NCBI GenBank assembly: GCA_014896255.1
Contig: JADBKT010000008.1
Location: forward strand, 1 to 64,000
Length of the DNA: 64,000 nt
Source of the DNA: Hydrogenibacillus sp.
GTDB lineage: Bacteria > Bacillota > Bacilli > Thermicanales > DSM-22653
Reading direction: 5' to 3'
Within the stretch, counting starts at the first letter, position 1. Each line of letters starts with the position of its first letter. Positions 1 through 7,268 of this stretch are shown here, one piece after another. The notes below the pieces were generated by a model. That model was not told the origin of the DNA. It saw only the letters and a list, made by a program, of their open reading frames with translations, and made no database searches. The position numbers and the translations under genes were made by a program.

Positions 1-2
1 TT

Positions 3-383
3 TATCAGGTCAAGCCCCGCGGGGCGGAAGACATCGCGGCGCCTTCTCTCCCCGCCCCCGAAGAACGGCCCTTCCGCATCCTCAATCCAAGCCTCGATCG
101 AACGGATGGCCTCCAGGCGACCGTCACCGTTGGGCCCGCTTCGGCCTTTGCCGGAAGCGCCGTGGTCGTCTTCCAGCTCTTACAGCGCACCGGGGACGTG
201 ACTGAACCGGTCGGCATCGTCGCGTTGAACAAGGATGCCTGGTCGGGAGAACCGGAGACGTTGCATGCTTATTTCAACGTCAAAGGAGACGGCTATATCG
301 TCAAAGTCTTTGTTTTCGATGCCTTTTCGAGCGAACCGGAACGCGCGCCGCAAGCGCTGGCGGAACCGGTTGAACTGCGCTGA
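3..383 (+). CDS. 5'-truncated CDS, C-terminus of an unidentified protein
   Basis: Frame 3 is open from the window edge to a stop at 383 (YQVKPRGAEDIAAPSLPAPEERPFRILNPSL...AEPVELR*); the internal ATG at 162 is only the ORF-caller start. Confidence 0.6.
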   Translation, partial: YQVKPRGAEDIAAPSLPAPEERPFRILNPSLDRTDGLQATVTVGPASAFAGSAVVVFQLLQRTGDVTEPVGIVALNKDAWSGEPETLHAYFNVKGDGYIVKVFVFDAFSSEPERAPQALAEPVELR

Positions 384-396
384 ACATCGCCGATTC

Positions 397-446
397 TTTA
401 CAAAACCTTCATCTCATCTTTACAAATTCTTTACCTCATCTTAACC
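397..446 (+). promoter_or_regulatory. Putative PhoP (Pho) box: five hexamers at exact 11-bp spacing
   Basis: TTTACA(397) TTCATC(408) TTTACA(419) TTTACC(430) TTAACC(441), each separated by 5 nt; matches the Bacillus TT(A/T/C)ACA direct-repeat architecture. TACAAT -10-like element at 479-484. Confidence 0.7.
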
Positions 447-525
447 AAAATTCATGGATTTGCCCCGAACGATGTCGATACAATGGCAGATGAAGCCATT
501 CATTCACCAAAGGAGGTCATGATCG

Positions 526-1764
526 ATGTCGCGTCGATTCGGGGTTTTTCTTCTTTCGTTGTTTATGATTTTCGCCGGATTGGTCTCATTCTCCGGAACC
601 GCCGGTGCCGCCCCGCTGACGCTTATCGTCAACGGCAACGACGTGACGGTCGACTCCGCGCCTTACTTGAAAGACGGCCGGACGATGGTGCCGATCAAGT
701 TCGTCTCGGATGCTCTCGGGTATAAGATCGAGTGGCTTGGGGCGTCGAAGGAAGTCAAGATCACGAAAGGCAACCAGACGCTCTGGTTGAAGATCGGCAG
801 CAAGACGATGTACGCCGACGCGCAAAAGAAACGCGCTGTCGCGCTCGATACGGCGCCGGAGATTAAAGACGGCCGGACGATGGTCCCGGCGCGGGCGATC
901 ACCGAAGCTTTCGGCGGAACGGTTTCGTGGGAGCCGACGGCGAAGGTCGCGAGCATCATCACCTACAAGGCGGAACCGTATCCGAAAAAGGAAATCGTCG
1001 TCGGCCTGATTCCGTCGCAAGAAGCGCAGTCGCTGCAAGACAAGGCGAAGCCGCTCGCCGGCATGCTGTCGAAGTATCTCGGCATCACCGTCAAGACGTA
1101 TGTCGGGACGGACTATACGGCGACGATCGAAGCCATCGGCGCCAAGCAGGTCGACGTCGGCATGTTCGGTCCGCAGTCGTACGTCCTCGCCCACGACAAA
1201 GGCTATGCCGATGTCCTTCTGGCGAGCATCCGCAACGGATCCAAAACATACCGGTCGCAAATCGTGGTGGCCAACGATTCGCCGATCCGATCGATCAAAG
1301 ACTTGAAAGGCAAAAAGATCGCCTTCGTCGATCCGGCTTCGACGTCCGGTTACGTTTATCCGGTCGCGATGCTCAAAGAAGCGGGGCTGGATACGGATAA
1401 AGACGTAAAACTGATCGAAGCCGGCGGTCACGACAAGACCATCTTGGCGCTGCTGCGCGGAGACGTCGACGCGGCGTTCAGCTTTGACGACGCTCGGACC
1501 GTCGTGGAGAAGTCGGACCCGGACGTGATGAAAAAGACGCGCATCTTGGCCAAGAGCGACCCCATTCCGAACGACGTCATGTCCGTGCGTTCGGATCTTT
1601 CGAACTATTGGCGGGCGAAGATCAAGGAAGCCTTCAAGCTCGTCAGCCTGACGGACGAAGGGAAGAAAGAGCTGAAGGCGATCTACAACATCGATGGATT
1701 CGCCGATGCGTCGGACAGCGAATATGATGTCGTCCGCCGGACGTATCGGCTGATCGGGCAATAA
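526..1764 (+). CDS. Phosphate/phosphite/phosphonate ABC transporter substrate-binding protein (PhnD family) with N-terminal copper-amine-oxidase-type stalk domain
   Basis: AAAGGAGG SD; signal peptide; two DGRTMVPxxxxxxxxG motifs (stalk domain) followed by a PhnD-like domain (VGLIPSQEAQSLQDKAKPLAGMLSKYLGITVKTYVGTDYTATIEAI...VDVGMFGPQSYVLA). Confidence 0.85.
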   Translation: MSRRFGVFLLSLFMIFAGLVSFSGTAGAAPLTLIVNGNDVTVDSAPYLKDGRTMVPIKFVSDALGYKIEWLGASKEVKITKGNQTLWLKIGSKTMYADAQKKRAVALDTAPEIKDGRTMVPARAITEAFGGTVSWEPTAKVASIITYKAEPYPKKEIVVGLIPSQEAQSLQDKAKPLAGMLSKYLGITVKTYVGTDYTATIEAIGAKQVDVGMFGPQSYVLAHDKGYADVLLASIRNGSKTYRSQIVVANDSPIRSIKDLKGKKIAFVDPASTSGYVYPVAMLKEAGLDTDKDVKLIEAGGHDKTILALLRGDVDAAFSFDDARTVVEKSDPDVMKKTRILAKSDPIPNDVMSVRSDLSNYWRAKIKEAFKLVSLTDEGKKELKAIYNIDGFADASDSEYDVVRRTYRLIGQ

Positions 1765-1800
1765 ACGGACCCTCAACGCCGCTCGTGATCGCAAGGCCGG

Positions 1801-2838
1801 TCATGATTTGAGCGACAGCCAAATCGTCAAAATGCCCCGTTTTTGTTCGAATCCTCGGATCACGAGCAGCGGATGCAGTTCTCGGGGATTGAGGCCGAGG
1901 CGGTAGTGCGAGGACAACTCGTGAATGGCTTCTTCCGGCAGTTCAAGGCTGTCGTAGGTCATCCGCCGGATGTGGAACACGAGCATGCCGTCCTCCAGGG
2001 CATACTGTCCGGTGACGGCGACGGCGTGTCCTTCGGCGCTCGCCGAGACGTTCACCGCGTCATCGTCTAACGCCACGGTCGTTCCGGCAAACAGCGGATC
2101 ATAGGCGCGCAGGAAATCGGTGATTTCTTGGTCGCTTAAAGTCAGCACCGCGCCGCGCAAGGACAGCTTCACCCGATTGCCAAACGCGTCGGCCATGGCC
2201 TTGTAGGCGTCGTTCAAACGCGCGAGGTACCGCTCGAACAACGGGCGTCCGTTCGTTTGCCAATCGGCATGGACGGCCTTGGCCGACGCTTCGGCGGCGT
2301 TCCGATCGACTGCGGCGCTCGTCGCCTCTTCCCAGGCGGCGATGAGCGCCGCCAGTTTTTGACGTTCAGAGGCGAGCGACCGGGTCAACCGCTCCAGCTC
2401 GCGGCGTTTTTCGGCGGCCGCATTTTTGAGCGCGCCGAGTTCGGCGAGCGTGCGGCGAAAGTCGTCCACGATCGACTGTTCATAAGCAAAAACGGATTCC
2501 AAAAGCGTGAGGCGCTCGATGAGCCGCCCCCACTCCGATTCGCGGAGGAGCACGGCGAGCCACCAGACGGCGCCGTCGGTATAAAGCGCGCGGACGATCG
2601 GTCGGACTTTCGCTTTGTGTTCAGCGAGGTCCGCTTCCGCAGCCCGGACGGCGGCGTCTGTGCGGGCGATCGCGGCTTCGACGTCTTTGAGCTGTGCTTC
2701 GGTTTGGCGCAACTGACTTTCCACGGCTTTGAGGCGGAGGTATAGCCGGTCGAGTTCGGAAGCGGCGGACGCCGATCGGATCATCGGTCCGAGACAAACG
2801 CAGGCCAGCACGACGATCGCCAGCGAGGCCCGTTTCAT
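1801..2838 (-). CDS. Secreted coiled-coil protein (CwlO/EnvC-like N-terminal coiled coil), function unknown
   Basis: Signal peptide then long heptad-rich region (ELDRLYLRLKAVESQLRQTEAQLKDVEAAIARTDAAVRAAEADLAEHKAKVRPIVRALYTDG). Confidence 0.65.
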   Translation of the reverse strand: MKRASLAIVVLACVCLGPMIRSASAASELDRLYLRLKAVESQLRQTEAQLKDVEAAIARTDAAVRAAEADLAEHKAKVRPIVRALYTDGAVWWLAVLLRESEWGRLIERLTLLESVFAYEQSIVDDFRRTLAELGALKNAAAEKRRELERLTRSLASERQKLAALIAAWEEATSAAVDRNAAEASAKAVHADWQTNGRPLFERYLARLNDAYKAMADAFGNRVKLSLRGAVLTLSDQEITDFLRAYDPLFAGTTVALDDDAVNVSASAEGHAVAVTGQYALEDGMLVFHIRRMTYDSLELPEEAIHELSSHYRLGLNPRELHPLLVIRGFEQKRGILTIWLSLKS

Positions 2839-2856
2839 GATTTCTCCCCTGCCCGT

Positions 2857-3408
2857 TCAGTCGTACTGAGCCGGAAAGAGGTTGATCGCGCCCGCATCGT
2901 AGACGACGGATTCGACAAACGCGTCTTTTTCCGCGTCATAGCGGTACGTCCGCAACTTGAGATGGGCCGTCCCGGTCTCCAGCAGGACAATGGACCGTTC
3001 GCCGCCGTCGTCGATCACCCAGAAAGCCAGATCGCCCAGTTGGATCCGGCCGTCAAACAGCGGGTAGGTCGTTTGCGCGTCTTGGACGACAAGCAGCCAG
3101 CGTTGCCCATCGTCCCAACCCCACTGACCGTCGGGGCCTTTCTCTGCATCGACGTACAGGGCGATCGTTTGCGCCCGATGGTTGTGCATGACCTCCGTCG
3201 ACAGATGGCTATAGCGGCTCTTCGGGAATGGAACCGCCTTCGCCGGGTGCAGGATGCCTTCCTTTTCCCCCTGCTCTTCCGGAGGCGCCGGAGGGGTCGT
3301 CGATGTTTCGTTCGATGAACAGGCGGAGAGCATTCCGGAGAGCACGCCCGCGATGATGAGGGCGGTGAGCATGCGGAGCGCGAGACGGGCGCTTTGAGCG
3401 ATGAACAT
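2857..3408 (-). CDS. Hypothetical lipoprotein
   Basis: 183 aa from MFIAQSARLALRMLTALIIAGVLSGMLSACSS; lipobox LSAC. Start is internal to the longer reported ORF. Confidence 0.6.
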   Translation of the reverse strand: MFIAQSARLALRMLTALIIAGVLSGMLSACSSNETSTTPPAPPEEQGEKEGILHPAKAVPFPKSRYSHLSTEVMHNHRAQTIALYVDAEKGPDGQWGWDDGQRWLLVVQDAQTTYPLFDGRIQLGDLAFWVIDDGGERSIVLLETGTAHLKLRTYRYDAEKDAFVESVVYDAGAINLFPAQYD

Positions 3409-3437
3409 GTGGTGCCCCCCTGTCGCTGGTGGTCTGA

Positions 3438-3854
3438 TTATGTTTCTATGGCTTCGTTGCTGTCTTGCTGCATCTGGAGCCAGCGCGTCTTTCGAACCGC
3501 GCCGTACAGCTTGAGCCAGTACAGCAAGAGGATGGCGATGACGGCGATGAGCATTTCCCAGATGTGGACGTTTTGGATGATCACTTTGCGCGCGATGGTA
3601 TAGATCATGATGTCGATGATGAGGACGAAGTCGCGTTTGATGAGCAGAAGCGCGATCTCTAGGCCGATGATGTAAAGCAGCGTATCGGACAAAAACGAAT
3701 GAAACCGCTCCGACAGTTCCCAGGCGAGGATGTAGGTGAACAGGTCCGAGATCATCATCGCCCCTTCCCCGATCACGGCGACGATGATGATCGCCGCGAG
3801 CATCCATTCGAGGAGGCCAATCGCCTTGATCAAATACCGGCTCGGCCGTGACAT
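3438..3854 (-). CDS. Phosphate-starvation-inducible PsiE-like membrane protein
   Basis: About 138 aa with four predicted TM segments (LIKAIGLLEWMLAAIIIVAVIGEGAMMISDLF... LEIALLLIKRDFVLIIDIMIYTIARKVIIQN), PsiE family pattern. Confidence 0.65.
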   Translation of the reverse strand: MSRPSRYLIKAIGLLEWMLAAIIIVAVIGEGAMMISDLFTYILAWELSERFHSFLSDTLLYIIGLEIALLLIKRDFVLIIDIMIYTIARKVIIQNVHIWEMLIAVIAILLLYWLKLYGAVRKTRWLQMQQDSNEAIET

Positions 3855-4002
3855 GGGCGCACCCCTCCGCGGCAGGCCGACGCGCTTTTTCCGTTGCGCG
3901 GGCGGCAGTCTTTTGGGTAGTCTTATACTTAGAGCATAGCGGAAGGACGTGGAAAAGAAAAGCGGTGAAAAAGCGCGAATCGCCGTGAAGGAGGAGAGTG
4001 CC

Positions 4003-5199
4003 GTGCGCCTCAGCGAAGCGGAGATCGAGCGGGCCCTTTTCGATCGCCCAAAGTGGCGGCGCGCCGATGACCGGTGGATCGTCCGCCGCTACATGTGCCG
4101 GACGTTTCCCGAAGCGGTGTCTTTCGTCCGCGCCGTCGCCGAGATCGCCGAAGCCAAGCAGCATCATCCGCTCATCCAGATCGACTACAAAGCCGTGACG
4201 CTCAAGCTGTCCAGCTGGCAGGCCGGGGGCCTGACGGCGCTCGATTTCGAACTCGCCGGCCGGTTCGACGAGGCGTACGAGGCGCTCCGCCGGGAAGAGG
4301 CGGCGCCTCTTCGGACGGAGGCGACAGGCGAGGCGGACGGTCGCCGAACGGCGGCGGGTGCGGTCAGGGCGGCGGAAAAGGCGATCGACCTAAACGCCGA
4401 CGTCGGCGAGGCGGGCGGTGAGGATGCGGAACGAGAGGCGGCCATCATCCGGCTCGCCTCTTCGGTGAATATTGCCTGCGGGGTGCACGCCGGCGACCCC
4501 GATGTCATGAGCCGCGCCGTCCGCGCGGCGCTCACAAGCGGCGCGGCGATCGGGGCGCATCCGGGGCTTCCCGACCGCTTCGGCTTCGGCCGCCGGTGGA
4601 TCGAACTCGCCCCGGATGAAATCGAACGACTCCTCATCTATCAGATCGGAGCGCTTCAGGCCATCGCCCAAGCCGAAGGCGCCCGCCTTGCCCACGTCAA
4701 GCCGCACGGCGCGCTGTACAACCGCGCCGCCGTCGACCGAACGGTCGCCGAGGCCGTCGTCCGCGGCATCGCGCGCGTCGATCCGACGCTTAGGCTTTAT
4801 GCCTTGGCGGACAGCGCCCTGGAAAACGCGGCGCGGGCGGCAGGGTTTTCGGTCGTCCGCGAAGGGTTTGCAGATCGGGCGTATACGCCGGAGGGGCGGC
4901 TCGTCGGGCGCCGCGATCCACAAGCCGTGCATGAGGATCCCGAGCGCGTCGTCCGCCAGGCGGTCGCGCTCGCCGAGGGGCGCCCGTTCCCTGCGGCCGG
5001 CGGGACGTCGATTCGCCTCCGGGTCGATTCGATCTGCTTGCACGGCGACACACCCCGGGCGTTGGCCTTTGCCGCCCGCGTCCGCGAAGCGCTGCTTTCC
5101 GCCGGGTATGCGATCCGCCCCCCAGGCGCGACGCCGTCTCGCAATACCGAACGTCATCCTAAGCAGCGGCGCGATGCCGGGGAAGGGGAGTTTCGTTGA
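4003..5199 (+). CDS. pxpA: Fusion protein: pterin-4a-carbinolamine dehydratase domain + 5-oxoprolinase subunit A (LamB/YcsF, PxpA)
   Basis: GTG start after AAGGAGGAG. N-term LSEAEIERALFDRPKWRRADDRWIVRRYMCRTFPEAVSFVRAVAEIAEAKQHHPLIQIDYKAVTLKLSSWQAGGLTALDFELA (PCD with ExxxHHP); C-term IDLNADVGEAGGEDAEREAAIIRLASSVNIACGVHAGDP...HVKPHGALYN (PxpA). Confidence 0.85.
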   Translation: MRLSEAEIERALFDRPKWRRADDRWIVRRYMCRTFPEAVSFVRAVAEIAEAKQHHPLIQIDYKAVTLKLSSWQAGGLTALDFELAGRFDEAYEALRREEAAPLRTEATGEADGRRTAAGAVRAAEKAIDLNADVGEAGGEDAEREAAIIRLASSVNIACGVHAGDPDVMSRAVRAALTSGAAIGAHPGLPDRFGFGRRWIELAPDEIERLLIYQIGALQAIAQAEGARLAHVKPHGALYNRAAVDRTVAEAVVRGIARVDPTLRLYALADSALENAARAAGFSVVREGFADRAYTPEGRLVGRRDPQAVHEDPERVVRQAVALAEGRPFPAAGGTSIRLRVDSICLHGDTPRALAFAARVREALLSAGYAIRPPGATPSRNTERHPKQRRDAGEGEFR

Positions 5200-5936
5200 C
5201 GTTCGAGGGGTTAAGTCCGCGGCGCATCGTGCCGCTCGGGGAGCGGCTTTTGCTGCTCGAGTTCGCCGACCGTCCGGGGGCGGAGGTGACGGCGGCGATC
5301 GCCGCCTGGCGCGCCGCGCTCGAAGCGAAGCCGTTTCCGGGGCTCGTCGAACTCGTGCCGGGGTATACGACGCTCGGCATCGTCTACGACCCGCTCCTCG
5401 TGACCTCTGCTGCGGTTTCGGAAGCGCCGCTCCGGACGGAAAGCCGGGCGTTTCGCCGCGTGCAGGCGATCCTCTTGGAGCGGGAAGGAGAAGTCCGAGA
5501 ACGTTTCGCCGAATCGCTCCGGACACGTGCGGCGCAAATCTCGCGGCGGATTGAGATTCCCGTCGTCTACGACGGGATGGATCTGCCGGCGCTGGCCGAG
5601 CGCGTCGGACTTTCCGTTGAGGACGTCGTCCGATTGCACAGTGATCCCCTGTATACGGTGTACATGATCGGTTTTATGCCGGGATTTCCGTATCTTGGCG
5701 ATGTCCCGGAAGCGCTGCGCCTGCCGCGCAAGACGACGCCGAGGGCGCGGGTTCCGGCCGGGTCGGTCGGCATCGCCGGCAGCCAGACGGGCATTTATCC
5801 GCTGGAGAGTCCCGGAGGATGGTGGATCATCGGGCGCACGACGTTCGTGTTGTTCGATCCGGCGGCGGATCCTCCGGCGACCCTTCAAAGCGGCGATCGG
5901 GTGCGCTTCGTGCCGGTCGGAAAGGTGAGCGGTTGA
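5196..5936 (+). CDS. pxpB: 5-oxoprolinase subunit PxpB (KipI/allophanate hydrolase subunit 1 family)
   Basis: TTG start overlapping the pxpA stop; GFMPGFPYLGDVPEALRLPRKTTPRARVPAGSVGIAGSQTGIYPLESPGGWWIIGRT. Confidence 0.9.
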   Translation: MTFEGLSPRRIVPLGERLLLLEFADRPGAEVTAAIAAWRAALEAKPFPGLVELVPGYTTLGIVYDPLLVTSAAVSEAPLRTESRAFRRVQAILLEREGEVRERFAESLRTRAAQISRRIEIPVVYDGMDLPALAERVGLSVEDVVRLHSDPLYTVYMIGFMPGFPYLGDVPEALRLPRKTTPRARVPAGSVGIAGSQTGIYPLESPGGWWIIGRTTFVLFDPAADPPATLQSGDRVRFVPVGKVSG

Positions 5937-6000
5937 TGTCGGTCGGGAGCGGAAACGTCGTGCGCGCCGGAGGCTTACGGGTGCGCGAGGAGGGAGTTGC

Positions 6001-7140
6001 GTGGCGATCGTCGTCGAAAAAGGCGGGCTGCTGTCGACCGTCCAAGATCTCGGACGGCACGGTTACCGGTCGCAAGGCGTACCGCCGGCCGGGGCGATGG
6101 ACGTCCGCGCGCTTCGGTTGGCGAATGCGCTCGTCGGCAATCCGCCGGATGCGGCCGCCCTCGAAGTGACGATCGATGGGCCGGTGCTCCGCTTTCTCGA
6201 AGGGCGTCTCGTCGCCGTCGCCGGCGGTGCGCCGGTTCTTTCCGTCCGGCATCAACGGCGCGGAGAAGATCAGGCGGTAAAGCGGTCGGACGCCGGATCG
6301 ACGGAGGTCGAACGCCAGGGCGAGGCATCGGTCGCAGATCCGGGAGGGGCGCCCGACGTCGGGCGTCCTTTTTTTGTACCGGCCGGCGGCCGCCTCCACA
6401 TCGGCGCCTTGAAAACCGGGGCGCGTGCGCTTGTTGCCGTCGCCGGCGGGATCGACGTCCCGGTCGTGCTCGGGTCGCGGAGCACGTATCTTCCGGCCCG
6501 TTTCGGCGGCCATCACGGCCGGCCGCTTACCCCCGGCGACGTGCTTCCGCTCGGGAATCAGGCGCTGGGAACGCTTCCGGAAGCGGCGGCGTGCGCGGCC
6601 GCGAATCGTTGGCGACGCGTGCGGCTGGCGACGGATTTGCTCCATGGCCCGCACGACGTCTACGAAGTGCGTTTCATCCCGGGGCCGGAATGGGGTTGGT
6701 TGGACGAAAGAGCCCAGGCGGCGTTCGTGGGCGCGGTTTTCACCGTTCATCCGCAGTCGAACCGCATGGGCTATCGCCTAAGCGGCCCGGTGCTTCATCT
6801 TCAATTCGACGCACCGCTGTATTCCGCCGCGGTGGACTGGGGCACGATTCAGCTTCCGCCCGACGGGCGGCCGATCGTGCTCATGGCCGACCATCAAACG
6901 ACCGGCGGCTATCCGCGCATCGGCAGCGTGGCGGCGGTCGATCGCTCGCTCCTTTCGCAGCTCCGCCCGGGGGATCGCCTGGCTTTTGTACGGATCGGTC
7001 ACGCGCAGGCGGAGGCGCTTTTGCGGGCGGAGATGCTCCGGATCCGAACGGCGGAAAAGGCGATTCGTTTGAAGTGGGCGGAGATTTTGCGCGATCTTGC
7101 CGTATCGGAGGGGTTGAATATAGGCGAACAAAGTGATTAA
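6001..7140 (+). CDS. pxpC: 5-oxoprolinase subunit PxpC (biotin-dependent carboxyltransferase / KipA family)
   Basis: VEKGGLLSTVQDLGRHGYRSQGVPPAGAMDVRALRLANALVGN...; QSNRMGYRLSGP; PIVLMADHQTTGGYPRIGSV. Confidence 0.9.
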   Translation: MAIVVEKGGLLSTVQDLGRHGYRSQGVPPAGAMDVRALRLANALVGNPPDAAALEVTIDGPVLRFLEGRLVAVAGGAPVLSVRHQRRGEDQAVKRSDAGSTEVERQGEASVADPGGAPDVGRPFFVPAGGRLHIGALKTGARALVAVAGGIDVPVVLGSRSTYLPARFGGHHGRPLTPGDVLPLGNQALGTLPEAAACAAANRWRRVRLATDLLHGPHDVYEVRFIPGPEWGWLDERAQAAFVGAVFTVHPQSNRMGYRLSGPVLHLQFDAPLYSAAVDWGTIQLPPDGRPIVLMADHQTTGGYPRIGSVAAVDRSLLSQLRPGDRLAFVRIGHAQAEALLRAEMLRIRTAEKAIRLKWAEILRDLAVSEGLNIGEQSD

Positions 7141-7202
7141 ATGTAAGTGTAATGTACGTATAAAGTTGAACGATGGATTTCAATCACCAGTTATTGTTTG
7201 AT

Positions 7203-7241
7203 TTTTTCGGTTGCGCATGCTGCGGATGTGCGCCCGAAAAA
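7203..7241 (+). promoter_or_regulatory. Hairpin in the leader upstream of purB (possible regulatory structure)
   Basis: TTTTTCGGTTGCGCAT (7203-7218) pairs with ATGTGCGCCCGAAAAA (7226-7241), 13 of 16 positions, 7-nt loop. Confidence 0.35.
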
Positions 7242-7268
7242 GCAATGCGGCGAAAGAAGGGGTGCCGG

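Noticed and set aside
586-1794. Long antisense ORFs opposite clear genes (e.g. 586-1794 -, 4390-5526 -, 15549-17069 -, 25579-28101 -, 16840-18876 -, 62273-63895 -)
   Set aside because: GC-rich codon bias keeps the antisense frames open; sequences are arginine/histidine-rich with no recognizable domains and overlap well-supported genes.
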